Source: Microbacteriaceae bacterium
Lineage (GTDB): Bacteria; Actinomycetota; Actinomycetes; Actinomycetales; Microbacteriaceae
Direction: 5' to 3'
DNA length: 64,000 bases
Assembly (NCBI GenBank): GCA_007117135.1
Contig: SKHB01000022.1
Span: forward strand, 62,001 to 126,000
Every line of letters starts with the position of its first letter. Positions within the stretch are counted from its first letter, which is position 1. The notes under the pieces are model-generated. The model was not told where the DNA came from. It ran no database searches and was given only the letters and a program-made list of their open reading frames with translations. This document shows positions 1 to 10,108 of this stretch, piece by piece. The position numbers were made by a program, and so were the translations under genes.

Positions 1-1425
1 TTGACGCAGCTCTTGGCCTTCCGGGCCAACAACGGTGAACAAAATATCGGTCAAGGTGTCAAAGTCTCGCCAATAGGAACTCCCGCTTCCCTCTCCCAAA
101 ATCTCTCCGTAACCGGTGACAGTATCGGCGGGACTGAGAATCAGGAGCTGGGATTGTCTGGCCAACCGGGTGGCTCCAACGGTTGGCTGCGGAAAACTGG
201 GCAAAACAGTGTCGGGGGCGAGAGTCACCGAGTAGTGGAGGCGATAGTTCGCCCGGGGGGACTCCTGTCGCAGTAACACCCCCAGGGAGGGGGCGTCTTC
301 AACGGCCGTGTCTTGAATGACAGCAAAAACAACGCGGGGCCATTCCCGGTTTTGCTGGGGAACAAGTAGCCTCACCGGCCCTTCCGGAACAGGGACAAGT
401 GTTCCCAGGTCAGTGTCTGCGTTGCGAAGACGGTAGGCAGCCTCGCGCATGGTGAGAGCCGGATCTCCCACTCGTGGCCCCAACAGGGAGGTGTCGAGTG
501 TTTCGTCTGCCGCGACAATTTGTCGAGCTATTCGGGCCATGATTCGCTCAAACTGCGCTTCAGTGACCACCGGGTAGGGCGCTGGTCCTTCTCCCTCAGC
601 GGTTAGAATTTCTTCCCCCACAGCGACTGGCTCGACTTCACTGGCGCACGACGCCAGTCCACCCAGCCCCAAAATCGGGATGATGACAATTGCCGTTCTT
701 TTCGCCGCTCGGCGACCTCGGGGCTTCGCTGAAGCTTTCGACGGCTTCATCAACTTAGCTGAGCCCGCCCTTCGCTTCGGGGCTGTGATGGGTTTCGGCT
801 TCTTTGGGCCCCGGCGCCGTCTGATTCGAGTGAGCGCCATAACAACGAGAGCCGAACCGGCGACAAAGAGCAGCGTTCCGAGCAGAATCAGGAGTGAAGA
901 AAGGGGGGTGGTGTTATCCAGTGGCCAACTGATTGTTACCTCGCCTGGCGCTCGTGACTGACCGGTCGAGAAAATGGCGACGGAGATTCCCTCCCCGGCA
1001 GTCAGGGACACTCTCACCGGTTGGTCGTCACGATACTGCTCAAACCACAGGTCAGAACCCAACGGGTTCGGGACCTGTGATTCTGACCCCAACCGCGGGA
1101 TTGCGAGAAGCTCGTTGATGCCCTGGTCATAAACGATGGCTGTGTGACGAGCGGGTTGAAGCCACGCCAACACGTCGACGGTTCGGCCGTATACGAGTGT
1201 GACTGTCGGTTCTTCCATGAACTCGTCGGGGTACACGGTGATGAGCTGGCGGCCCGGGTACGCCGATAGGACAGACCCGTCGATGACTAACGCGGGTGCT
1301 GTGTGTTCAATTGATACCTGCCGTTCAACACTGTCCGGGCCGGCAAAAACTGTACGCAGTGCTACACCAGCGGCAAGGGTAACCACCGAAAGCATGAGGA
1401 CCAAAACAGCGGAAACTAACCGCAC
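1..1425 (-). CDS. Hypothetical membrane/lipoprotein-like protein, truncated by the left edge of the window
   Basis: Read directly on the minus strand: GTG at 1425 (VRLVSAVLVLMLSVVTLAAGVALRTVFAGPDSVERQ...) stays open to position 1. Absent from the ORF track because no stop lies inside the window. Central TM segment (LSSLLILLGTLLFVAGSALVVMAL) followed by a basic stretch. Confidence 0.7.
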   Translation of the reverse strand, partial: MRLVSAVLVLMLSVVTLAAGVALRTVFAGPDSVERQVSIEHTAPALVIDGSVLSAYPGRQLITVYPDEFMEEPTVTLVYGRTVDVLAWLQPARHTAIVYDQGINELLAIPRLGSESQVPNPLGSDLWFEQYRDDQPVRVSLTAGEGISVAIFSTGQSRAPGEVTISWPLDNTTPLSSLLILLGTLLFVAGSALVVMALTRIRRRRGPKKPKPITAPKRRAGSAKLMKPSKASAKPRGRRAAKRTAIVIIPILGLGGLASCASEVEPVAVGEEILTAEGEGPAPYPVVTEAQFERIMARIARQIVAADETLDTSLLGPRVGDPALTMREAAYRLRNADTDLGTLVPVPEGPVRLLVPQQNREWPRVVFAVIQDTAVEDAPSLGVLLRQESPRANYRLHYSVTLAPDTVLPSFPQPTVGATRLARQSQLLILSPADTVTGYGEILGEGSGSSYWRDFDTLTDILFTVVGPEGQELRQ

Positions 1426-1571
1426 CGAGACCCCTCTCTCTGCTGCGTATGTTGGTGACGTATTTGCCGACTCTCCAGGGTAGCTGATGGCCGGTTAGAA
1501 GCAGTTTGCCGAAGTCACTACACTTTTGAGGAGGGGCATACCCCCCGCCACAGCTTTCGAGGAGATTACGC

Positions 1572-2861
1572 GTGAGCGTTGACGATTCCGAATTCACTAC
1601 CGAACTTCGCGGCTATAAGCGCAGCGAGGTCGATGAAGCAGTCGGTGAGCTTCGTGGCGAGCTCATTAAAGCCAACAAGGACAGGGCCCGCGCCCTCGAA
1701 GACCTCAAAAAAGTCCGCGAAGAACTCGCCGAAATCAGTGCCACCGCTCGGGAGTCATCGTCTCCCAGCTATTCCGGCCTGGGCGGTCGGCTCGAAGCGA
1801 TGTTGCGTATTGCCGAAGAGCAAGCGACGCGCATTATTTCCCAAGCAGATATCGACGCCGACCTTATTCACGACCGTGCCAAACGCGAATCAGAAGAGCT
1901 TTTGTCCGACGCCACGGCGCAGGCACAGCGCCTCATCAACGATGCACAATCTGATGCTCACGCGACGATTACCGAGGCAACTGCCCGCTCCGAACAGATG
2001 CTGGCTGAAGCCACAGAGGAAGCACAGCGAACAAAACAAGAAGCCATTGAAGAAGCTGCCGCAATCCGAGGGCAAGTCTCCACCGAGTCCGCCAAGATGC
2101 GTGCCACCGCGAAGCGGGAGGTGGACGCCCTTCGGGCGCAAGCGGAACGTGAAATGGCTGAGAAAAAAGTGGTCGCGGACCGTGAACTCGGCGAGGCGAA
2201 ACGCCTGCGAGCCGAATTAGAGCGGGACATCGAAGTGGAACGAGCCACCCACGAACTCACTCTTCGAAAAATTCAAGAAGAGGCGGCCCTCGCAAAAACC
2301 ACGATGGAGCGCGAGGTGGCGCAGAAGACGGCAGAACTTCGGGTGTTGAACGAAACACAGGAAGGAAAACTGCAAGCTGACGCCGAGCGGGCGCGCGCGG
2401 ATTTGGATATGGAGCTTGCCGCCAGACGCCACGAAGCCGAAAAAGAAGTTTTGGAGGCCCACCAGAAAGCTGTTGAACTCAACGAAAGTTTCCAACGGGA
2501 AGCTAGCCAACAACTTGACGACACGAAGGCGCGTCTCCGGCAGGTTCGCGACGACCACAAGAAGATTTCGGCAGCAATAACTGAACTCAACACCCACGGG
2601 AAGGCCGAAGCCGAAAAAGCACACCGTGAACTTATTGCCGACGCGGAAAAGAAAGCTGCCGGCATTATTGCTGATGCCGAACGGCAGGCAGAAGAAAAGA
2701 TTAGCCACATGGAGCGTCGTCTCGTCGAATTGCGGACAGAGCGAGACACCATTGCCGACTACTTGGCCTCCCTCAGGCAAGTAGTTCACTCTGTTGATCA
2801 GGCGGCGTCAGCAGTGACAGAAGCCCCTGCCGAGACAGAAGCGGACGAGAAAATTAGCTAA
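1572..2861 (+). CDS. DivIVA-like long coiled-coil protein (polar growth / cell-division scaffold type)
   Basis: 429 aa; N-term FTTELRGYKRSEVDEAVGEL resembles a DivIVA head, followed by a very long Ala/Glu/Arg-rich coiled coil. Confidence 0.75.
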   Translation: MSVDDSEFTTELRGYKRSEVDEAVGELRGELIKANKDRARALEDLKKVREELAEISATARESSSPSYSGLGGRLEAMLRIAEEQATRIISQADIDADLIHDRAKRESEELLSDATAQAQRLINDAQSDAHATITEATARSEQMLAEATEEAQRTKQEAIEEAAAIRGQVSTESAKMRATAKREVDALRAQAEREMAEKKVVADRELGEAKRLRAELERDIEVERATHELTLRKIQEEAALAKTTMEREVAQKTAELRVLNETQEGKLQADAERARADLDMELAARRHEAEKEVLEAHQKAVELNESFQREASQQLDDTKARLRQVRDDHKKISAAITELNTHGKAEAEKAHRELIADAEKKAAGIIADAERQAEEKISHMERRLVELRTERDTIADYLASLRQVVHSVDQAASAVTEAPAETEADEKIS

Positions 2862-3588
2862 CGTCGGATGGCCCGTCGACATATTCGGTGGGGAGCGGAA
2901 GTGCCGACGGGTTCACCTGAGCAACTATCAAACTGAGGACTTCCCGAGTGTAGTTTTCGCCCACGAAAAGGTGCTTAGCGCCGGGCACATCAATAAAAGT
3001 TATACGGGGAACCACCGAGAATTTCAGCTTCGCTGGCTCGGGCGGCAAAAACGTGTCATGTTCTGGCACGATTGCGACCAACGGTTCGGTGACGTCCTGC
3101 CAGGCCGACAGGTCTTCGGGTGTGGTGCGGTGAACCGGCGGAGCGAGAAGGATTGCCCCGGCAAATCGTCCCCGGTGAGACAATGCGTGCTTCAGAATGA
3201 CCTCCGTGCCAAACGACCACCCCACCAACCACGGAGCAGGCAGGCCGCGTCTCTCAGTCTCGTCGAGAGCTGCATCGAGGTCGTTTGCCTCGGCAATCCC
3301 GTCCCCAAACTGCCCGTCGGATGTCCCCCGAGGGGAAGACACTCCTCGGAAGTTGAAACGAAAAGTGGCCAGCTGTGCAAGCGCGGGGAGACGATTCGAC
3401 GCTTTCCGAATCAGGTGAGAGTCCATGAAACCCCCGGCGGTGGGCAGAGGGTGGAGAAAAAGAAGAGTGCCCAACGGTGGGCCGTCGACCGGTGTTGCTA
3501 CCTCTCCGACGAGGGTAAGCCCATCTGCGGTCACAAAATCAATGTCGGTTCTGTTCGCCGGCAAAACAGTTGAGCTTCGAATGTCCAC
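2854..3588 (-). CDS. Alpha/beta hydrolase
   Basis: 244 aa; LLFLHPLP, GWSFGTEV nucleophile-elbow-like motif, C-terminal PGAKHLFVG histidine. Confidence 0.75.
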   Translation of the reverse strand: MDIRSSTVLPANRTDIDFVTADGLTLVGEVATPVDGPPLGTLLFLHPLPTAGGFMDSHLIRKASNRLPALAQLATFRFNFRGVSSPRGTSDGQFGDGIAEANDLDAALDETERRGLPAPWLVGWSFGTEVILKHALSHRGRFAGAILLAPPVHRTTPEDLSAWQDVTEPLVAIVPEHDTFLPPEPAKLKFSVVPRITFIDVPGAKHLFVGENYTREVLSLIVAQVNPSALPLPTEYVDGPSDVS

Positions 3589-3597
3589 GGATGCCTC

Positions 3598-3885
3598 CTA
3601 AAAAATTCTCCAACAGTGTGTATGCCAGTGGCGGCGATCGGCGACAGCCTGGTCAGCTCCCATGATGGAGTCCTCCTGCCAGGCGACGACGTGCGCGACG
3701 CCAATTGACACCACCAGTTGGCATCCGGGGCATCGGTATTCTTTGACAGCCCGGGACTCGCTGATGGGTTGAACCACGTAAGTGTTGCCCCGTTTTGTTT
3801 CCCGCCGCCGAAAGCCTGTTTTCAGCCGCTCAATATTGTCCAAGAAGTCATCGTCGTGTGATTCCCGGCGGTGACGGCGTGGCAT
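3598..3885 (-). CDS. Conserved actinobacterial small protein with zinc-ribbon-like CPGC motif
   Basis: Start chosen at MPRRHRRESHDDDFLDNIERLKTG; EYRCPGCQLVVSIGVAHVVAWQED. Confidence 0.65.
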   Translation of the reverse strand: MPRRHRRESHDDDFLDNIERLKTGFRRRETKRGNTYVVQPISESRAVKEYRCPGCQLVVSIGVAHVVAWQEDSIMGADQAVADRRHWHTHCWRIF

Positions 3886-4475
3886 TAGTACCAGTTTCTT
3901 TGGGTGAAGAAGTCCCACGCTGCGCAGGGGGAGCCGTAACGTCCCTGAATGTACCCAAGCCCCCAGCGAATCTGGGTTTCCGGGTTGGTCGCCCAGTCCT
4001 CACCGGCGGACGCCATTTTCTCAGCCGGCAGGGACTGCGGGATCCCGTAGGCACCACTCGAACGGTTGAGTGCAAAGTGGTTCCACCCTGATTCGCGTCG
4101 CCATAGTTCGTGCAAACAGTCAAACTCGTTCGCTGGATACCCCATCGTGACCAACATTTGATAGGCAATCATTTGCGACGTGCCAGGGTCTGGGGTTCCT
4201 GTTGCTGGAGCTTGGGCAAACCGCCTCGATACGCTCCAGTCATCGTCGCGGACAATTCCCGCTTCCTGTCCGACAACGGCGAACTCGGTCGTGCCCGATT
4301 GGGTGCCTTCGGTGACAGCCCAGTCAGATGCGTCAGAGGTTTGGGGAACGATAAGCGGCCACGCCATCAACATGGCGACAAACGCCATGGCAAGCGTCGG
4401 AACGACGTCGTGTCGAAAAGACAAGCGTCGTCTGGTTGGCGGGAGGGCGTGGCGCCCTGTCGATTGGCGAAACAC
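3885..4475 (-). CDS. Lytic transglycosylase-like secreted protein
   Basis: 196 aa; N-terminal TM/signal; C-term ESGWNHFALNRSSGAYGIPQSLPAEKMASAGEDW...QIRWGLGYIQGRYGSPCAAWDF is SLT-like. Confidence 0.8.
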   Translation of the reverse strand: MFRQSTGRHALPPTRRRLSFRHDVVPTLAMAFVAMLMAWPLIVPQTSDASDWAVTEGTQSGTTEFAVVGQEAGIVRDDDWSVSRRFAQAPATGTPDPGTSQMIAYQMLVTMGYPANEFDCLHELWRRESGWNHFALNRSSGAYGIPQSLPAEKMASAGEDWATNPETQIRWGLGYIQGRYGSPCAAWDFFTQRNWY

Positions 4476-4507
4476 AGCGTGCTTAGTCTAGCGGGGGTAA
4501 TTCTGAG

Positions 4508-5095
4508 TTATCGAACGGCGAGCATGACCGAAACTGTTTCATCGAGCACTTGGTCGACCTGAATTTCGTCATATCCGCCCAGAATGGTGCGGAATTTTTG
4601 GTTTCTCACTGTGGCAACAGACAGCGGTTCTTGGCCTTGAAAATAGGCCACCAGCCGCTGACAAAAATGGTCTACATCGCTGGGGTGATAGCCGTGGTGG
4701 AGAATACCAATCCGGCGAAACTTATGCTTTTGGGGCCTGGCGACACGGTCAAGAATGTCTTGGGCCTGCTGCCTGATTGACTGGTAGTAGTCAGTTTCGC
4801 CGACCTCTTTCGTCTGGCCTTCCCTCTCGCGCTTGGCAAAAGCTTCTTCTAAACGCCACAGCGCTTGGTCGACAGCTTCGGTGTCGTAACCACCTTTGCC
4901 CACCAGAGGGAACACCACTTGTCGAATATCGGAGCTGGTGAGCTCTCCCTCTCCTGCCTCGTAAACAGCCCTGGCTGTACTCAAAAACGTGTCTACAGCT
5001 TCCGGCTCATAACCGGGAGAGCCGGGCGGGGACGAAGGAAAGGCAACGCTCACGCCCCTATTGTGCCTGGCTGAAGCGTGTTTTGCCCACTCCAC
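4508..5095 (-). CDS. DivIVA-domain repeat protein
   Basis: 195 aa with four GYxxxxVD motifs (GYEPEAVD, GYDTEAVD, GYHPSDVD, GYDEIQVD). Confidence 0.75.
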   Translation of the reverse strand: MEWAKHASARHNRGVSVAFPSSPPGSPGYEPEAVDTFLSTARAVYEAGEGELTSSDIRQVVFPLVGKGGYDTEAVDQALWRLEEAFAKREREGQTKEVGETDYYQSIRQQAQDILDRVARPQKHKFRRIGILHHGYHPSDVDHFCQRLVAYFQGQEPLSVATVRNQKFRTILGGYDEIQVDQVLDETVSVMLAVR

Positions 5096-5119
5096 ACGGC
5101 TTCGTGGACAAAAACTTTG

Positions 5120-6106
5120 TTACAGGATGATTTGGTAACTGACAAAGATGACGGCCATTGAGGGCACGACCGAGTCGAGACGGTCGAGGAATCCGCCGTG
5201 GCCGGGTAACCAGCTGGAAATATCTTTCACCCCGATGTCTCGTTTGATCAAAGACTCCACCAGATCACCAAGTGTTGCCGAGGCGACGAGGGCCAGCGCA
5301 ACGAAAGCACCTGTCAGCCAGCCGGTTCGAATCATGTACTCCCCGAGGAGGGCTCCCGCAATGACAGCAAGAACCACCGACCCGGCTAACCCTTCCCATG
5401 TTTTCCCGGGACTAATTTTGGGGGCAAGCTTGTGTTTTCCAAAAGTCAACCCGGTGACATACGCTCCCGTATCAACAACCACAACGATGATCACTGCTGC
5501 CAAGACCCACCACTGGCCACCCGGCAGAGTTGACAGCACAATGGCGAAACTCGCCAGAAAAGGAATATATGCGAGGACGAAAATGCCTCGAGCGACATCA
5601 TCAACAGCATCCGGGCGCGCGCTGCGGGCGAAGGCAGCCAACCCGAATCGAGCCAAGCTGACAACAGCGATAGCCCCCAACAGTGACCACAACACCCCCA
5701 CAGGCCCATAGAGGTAGGCGCCAGTCAGTGGAAGAAGTGACAGTGCCACCATCCCGATGCGGCTCAGTCGGGCCCCTGCGCCCCGGAGGGCTGTGACCAG
5801 TTCGGTCACCACCACGCCCACCAGTAACGCGACAAATAAGGTGAAAGCCAGTGGCGAAAATATGAGGGCAGCCAGAAAACTGAGACCCAGAGTCAGCCCG
5901 ACAACAACCGCCTGCCACAGTGGTCGGCCAGCTTTTTCGTCGATTTTCTGGTTGGCTTCACGAACCTGGTGCTCAATGTCGTGAACAACACTCTCGAGGT
6001 CTTCTAACGCCCGCTCCAGCCCTGTCCCCGCGATGGCGTCCTGTAGCGGGTTCCTCTTCTCGTCGCTATCGGAAGCGGAATCGTCGCGGCGGTCCAGTGA
6101 GCTCAT
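5120..6106 (-). CDS. cdsA: Phosphatidate cytidylyltransferase
   Basis: 328 aa polytopic; C-term SPGKTWEGLAGS...GDLVESLIKRDIGVKDISSWLPGHGGFLDRLDS signature. Confidence 0.95.
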   Translation of the reverse strand: MSSLDRRDDSASDSDEKRNPLQDAIAGTGLERALEDLESVVHDIEHQVREANQKIDEKAGRPLWQAVVVGLTLGLSFLAALIFSPLAFTLFVALLVGVVVTELVTALRGAGARLSRIGMVALSLLPLTGAYLYGPVGVLWSLLGAIAVVSLARFGLAAFARSARPDAVDDVARGIFVLAYIPFLASFAIVLSTLPGGQWWVLAAVIIVVVVDTGAYVTGLTFGKHKLAPKISPGKTWEGLAGSVVLAVIAGALLGEYMIRTGWLTGAFVALALVASATLGDLVESLIKRDIGVKDISSWLPGHGGFLDRLDSVVPSMAVIFVSYQIIL

Positions 6107-6661
6107 TTAGACCTCGAGCAGTTCCGCTTCTTTCTTTTTCAACGCGTCATCAATGTGATCAATGTGTTGCTTGGTGAGGTTTTCGAGTTCTTTTTCCGCG
6201 CGGGCCACCTCGTCTTCGCCCACCTCGGAGGTCAGAGAGTCTAAGTCGTCTTTTGCTTTGCGGCGCAGAGAACGAATGGTGACCCGACCATCTTCTGCTT
6301 TTTGGCGAGCAATTTTGACGTATTCGCGGCGACGCTCTTCGTTAAGCTCGGGCATGGTCACGCGAACAACGTTGCCGTCATTGGTGGGACTCGCCCCCAG
6401 GTTGGGAAAAGAAGCGATGGCTTTTTCGATTTCTTTCAACGCCGATTTGTCATAGGGCGTGACCACCAGTGTTCTCGCTTCCAGGGTTTGCAAACCGGCA
6501 AGTTGGGCGAGAGGGGTGGGAGTTCCGTAATAGTCCACCATGATTTTTTGAAACAGTGCAGGGTTTGCGCGCCCCGTTCTCACTGTTTGGAAATCGTTTT
6601 GAACAACCTCTACGGCTTTGTTCATTTTGTCGCGCGCTTCTTGGAGCACATCTTCAATCAT
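6107..6661 (-). CDS. frr: Ribosome recycling factor
   Basis: [40 protein letters not shown]; syntenic with pyrH-tsf-rpsB. Confidence 0.97.
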   Translation of the reverse strand: MIEDVLQEARDKMNKAVEVVQNDFQTVRTGRANPALFQKIMVDYYGTPTPLAQLAGLQTLEARTLVVTPYDKSALKEIEKAIASFPNLGASPTNDGNVVRVTMPELNEERRREYVKIARQKAEDGRVTIRSLRRKAKDDLDSLTSEVGEDEVARAEKELENLTKQHIDHIDDALKKKEAELLEV

Positions 6662-6699
6662 GGAAAACCTCCTCACCCCAGTCTAGTAACAGGTGCCAG

Positions 6700-7407
6700 C
6701 TAGGAGACGAGAGTCCCAATGGGTTCACCGAGAATAGCTTTCGTCACATTACCGGCGGGCTCCATGCCGAACACCCTCATCGGCATGCCGTTATCCATAC
6801 ACAAGCTAAACGCTGTCGAGTCAACAACTTTAAGGCCCCTCACCAGGGCGTCTTGGTAGCTCAAGTTGTCAAACTTGGTGGCACTGGGGTCAACCTTCGG
6901 GTCGGCTGAATACACCCCATCGACGCCATTTTTCGCGACAAGCACCTCTGTTGCCCGGATTTCTAGTGCGCGCTGCGCCGCGACGGTGTCCGTAGAGAAA
7001 TAAGGCAAACCCGCCCCAGCGCCAAACACAACCACACGTCCCTTTTGCAGGTGGCGCACCGCGCGAAGGGGGATATAGGGCTCCGCCACCTGGGTCATGG
7101 AAATGGCCGACTGGACTCGAACGGGGGCGCCTGCCTGCTCAAGGAAGTCTTGCAACGCGAGGGCGTTCATCACGGTTCCGAGCATCCCCATGTAGTCGGC
7201 GCGTCGCCGGTCCATTCCCCGTTGGCTCAACTCCGCACCGCGGAAAAAGTTTCCACCGCCCACCACAACCGCCACTTCGACGCGATCGGACGCTTCAGCT
7301 ATTTCCCGGGCAATTTGGGCAACAACATCGGGGTTGACTCCCAATTGCCCCCCTCCGAATGATTCACCGGAAAGTTTGAGCAATACCCGACGTTTCGCTG
7401 AAGCCAT
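6700..7407 (-). CDS. pyrH: UMP kinase
   Basis: [12 protein letters not shown]...[11 protein letters not shown]...[14 protein letters not shown]. Confidence 0.97.
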   Translation of the reverse strand: MASAKRRVLLKLSGESFGGGQLGVNPDVVAQIAREIAEASDRVEVAVVVGGGNFFRGAELSQRGMDRRRADYMGMLGTVMNALALQDFLEQAGAPVRVQSAISMTQVAEPYIPLRAVRHLQKGRVVVFGAGAGLPYFSTDTVAAQRALEIRATEVLVAKNGVDGVYSADPKVDPSATKFDNLSYQDALVRGLKVVDSTAFSLCMDNGMPMRVFGMEPAGNVTKAILGEPIGTLVS

Positions 7408-7467
7408 TGACCAGGTTCCTCTCCTGCCAGCCTCGGTGCGGCTACTCCTATTGTGGTCCTGTGTGGG

Positions 7468-8295
7468 CTAGGCGCCGACTTTGAAACGCGCGAAACCCTG
7501 AATAGTCAGGCCAGCCTGGTCAACAACCTGGCTGATGGTGAGCTTGTTGTCGCGAGCATATTCTTGGTCAAGCAGTGCAACCTGCTTGAAAAATGCTCCT
7601 AAACGGCCCTCAACGATCTTGGGAAGCGCAGCGTCAGGCTTGCCTTCGTTGCGGCTAATCTCCTCAACAATGGCTCGCTCCTTGTCCACAACGTCTGCAG
7701 GAACCTCATCCCGGGTTAAATACTGCGGGTCTGCGAAGGAGATGTGCTGAGCGATGCTTCGGGCAGTGTCTGCATCCGACCCCTGGTACGCCACCACCAC
7801 GCCGACCTGCGGCGGCAAGTCTTTGTTTGTGCGGTGTAAGTAGACAGCGAAGCTGTCGCCACTCACCGCGGCAACACGACGCAACTCAACCTTTTCGCCA
7901 ATGATGGCAGCCTCGTCGTTGATGAGGTCCGCCACACTCGCCGACCCGGCCGACGCGGCGAGCGCCTCGTCAAGGGTCCCCGCTTTCGCTTGAACAACGG
8001 CTTTCATGACGGTGTCGGCAAGGGAGATGAATTTGTCGTTTTTGGCAACAAAATCGGTCTCACAAGCTAACTCGATGAGGTATGCGACGCCGCTGTCTTC
8101 TGCCGCGTGGACGAGACCCTCACTGGTGGAGCGGTCGGCGCGTTTAGCGTTTCCCTTTGCTCCTTTGAGGCGGAGAATTTCGGTGGCTTTCTCTACGTCG
8201 CCGCCGGCTTCAACGAGAGCGTTCTTGGTGTCGACCATGCCGGTCCCCAACAGCTCACGTAGCTTCTTGACGTCTTCTAACGAAATGTTCGCCAT
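7468..8295 (-). CDS. tsf: Elongation factor Ts
   Basis: VKKLRELLGTGMVDTKNALVEAGGDVEKATEILR. Confidence 0.97.
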   Translation of the reverse strand: MANISLEDVKKLRELLGTGMVDTKNALVEAGGDVEKATEILRLKGAKGNAKRADRSTSEGLVHAAEDSGVAYLIELACETDFVAKNDKFISLADTVMKAVVQAKAGTLDEALAASAGSASVADLINDEAAIIGEKVELRRVAAVSGDSFAVYLHRTNKDLPPQVGVVVAYQGSDADTARSIAQHISFADPQYLTRDEVPADVVDKERAIVEEISRNEGKPDAALPKIVEGRLGAFFKQVALLDQEYARDNKLTISQVVDQAGLTIQGFARFKVGA

Positions 8296-8315
8296 GGTGT
8301 ATCCCTATCGGTTGT

Positions 8316-9356
8316 TTAACTGTCTTTTTTGTCGTCGGCGGCAGCGGCCTTCTTGGCGGGTGCCTTCTTGGCAGGAGCTTTCTTTGCGGGCTCGTCTGCA
8401 GGCTGATCGGCTTTTTTCGCTGCGGGCTTTTTCGCGGGAGCCTTTTTTGCGGGAGCTTTTTCAGCTTTTTCAGACTCGTCGTCTGTGTTTGCCGCATCGG
8501 CAGTCGCCTTCTTTGCTGGCGCTTTCTTGGCAGGCTCCGCCGCAGTTTCTGGTTGGGCAGGGGCGTCGAGAGCGGGAGCCTGTTGGGCGTCACCTGCTTC
8601 GAGTAGTTCACGCTCCCATTCGGCCAACGGCTCCACAGCGGAGACATTGCCTTCAGACTGGGGCTTCTGGTGGCGTTCGATGAGCCCCTCAGCGACGGCG
8701 TCGGCAATCACTTTCGTGAGCAGAGCCACAGAGCGGATTGCGTCGTCGTTGCCCGGAATCGGGTAGTGGAAGTCGTCGGGGTCAGCGTTGGAGTCGAGAA
8801 TTCCGATAACAGGAATACCCAATTTCTTCGCTTCGTCAATGGCGAGGTGCTCACGCAGTGGGTCAACCACCCAAAGAGCACTGGGGGTTTTTTGGAGGTT
8901 ACGAATACCCCCCAAAGATTTCTGCAGTTTGGTCATTTCACGGCGCTTCATCAGCAGTTCTTTTTTGGTGAAGCCCTGCGTGGTGTCCTCAAAGTTGATT
9001 TCTTCGAGTTCTTTCATGCGCCCTAGACGCTGCGAGACGGTGTGGAAGTTGGTCAACAGACCGCCGAGCCACCGCTCGTTCACATAAGGCTGGCCAACCC
9101 GAGTCGCCTGTTCAGAAATCGACTCCTGTGCTTGCTTCTTTGTGCCAACAAACAGGATGGTCCCGCCGTGCGCGACGGTGTCTTTCACAAAGTCATAGGC
9201 CTTGTCAATGAAGGCGAGCGACTGTTGGAGGTCAATGATGTGGATGCCGCTTCGCTCCGTGAGAATGAAGCGCTTCATTTTCGGGTTCCAACGTCTGGTC
9301 TGGTGACCAAAGTGAACACCAGCGTCAAGAAGCTGGCGGATGGTAATGACGGCCAT
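8316..9356 (-). CDS. rpsB: 30S ribosomal protein S2 with basic Ala/Lys/Pro-rich C-terminal extension
   Basis: True start at [32 protein letters not shown]-term KKAPAKKA repeats. Confidence 0.96.
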   Translation of the reverse strand: MAVITIRQLLDAGVHFGHQTRRWNPKMKRFILTERSGIHIIDLQQSLAFIDKAYDFVKDTVAHGGTILFVGTKKQAQESISEQATRVGQPYVNERWLGGLLTNFHTVSQRLGRMKELEEINFEDTTQGFTKKELLMKRREMTKLQKSLGGIRNLQKTPSALWVVDPLREHLAIDEAKKLGIPVIGILDSNADPDDFHYPIPGNDDAIRSVALLTKVIADAVAEGLIERHQKPQSEGNVSAVEPLAEWERELLEAGDAQQAPALDAPAQPETAAEPAKKAPAKKATADAANTDDESEKAEKAPAKKAPAKKPAAKKADQPADEPAKKAPAKKAPAKKAAAADDKKDS

Positions 9357-9631
9357 GGCCGTGTCCTTTCGTTTACGGTTCCTGCATGCCCGGCGGGCAT
9401 GCTCCTGGTGCCGCAACGACGACCGCCTTCTGCTTGGGCAGCAAATGTGGACCGATGGTCGACGCCGTGATTCGACACGCGAATTCAGCCACCGAAATGG
9501 CTGTGTGACGAGCATACCGGGACATCCCCCGGTGGCCAAACCCTGTCCACAACTCTTTCGATTCACTATTTTCCTCCAGCTCGACCTGGTGAGCGGCCAC
9601 CAGCTCAACGGTGATGAATCATGACGACATG

Positions 9632-10108
9632 AGATCACTCGCATGGTGGAGTCTTATCGCCTTCGCGACGGGACTTTTCGAGCCCCCCGCGCCCAGTTGG
9701 GTGTGGCCGGTCGGCGGACATCAGGTCATTGTGAGAGATTTCGCAGCCCCGGAGACTCCCTGGGGTCCCGGGCATCGAGGTATCGACATCGATGCCTCCT
9801 CTTCCTCGACTCTTCGCGCTCCGGTGTCGGGTCGTTTGCGGTTCGTGGGCGACGTTGTCCACCGCGGAGTGGTGACAATTGAAACCTCGGAGGGCTTCTT
9901 GGTCAGCATGGAACCCGTCACCATCGATGTGCCCTCAGGGTCCCGGGTCGTCGCAGGGCAAGTGCTCGGCAGCATCGATTCCGGCCACTGTCCTCGTCGC
10001 TGCCTTCACCTTGGACTCCGAATTGATGGCCGCTATGTGTCCCCGGCGAAATTCTTGGGTGTTGAACGCCGAGCCGTACTTTTACCCTGGGTTCACGCCC
10101 TCGGGTGA
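9632..10108 (+). CDS. M23-family (LytM-like) peptidase
   Basis: [38 protein letters not shown]...CLHLGLRID. Start codon approximate. Confidence 0.75.
   Translation, partial: RSLAWWSLIAFATGLFEPPAPSWVWPVGGHQVIVRDFAAPETPWGPGHRGIDIDASSSSTLRAPVSGRLRFVGDVVHRGVVTIETSEGFLVSMEPVTIDVPSGSRVVAGQVLGSIDSGHCPRRCLHLGLRIDGRYVSPAKFLGVERRAVLLPWVHALG

Noticed and set aside
2217-2789. 190-aa minus ORF opposite the DivIVA-like coiled-coil gene
   Set aside because: Reverse complement of Glu/Ala/Lys codons gives Phe/Ser/Gly-rich low-complexity; not coding.
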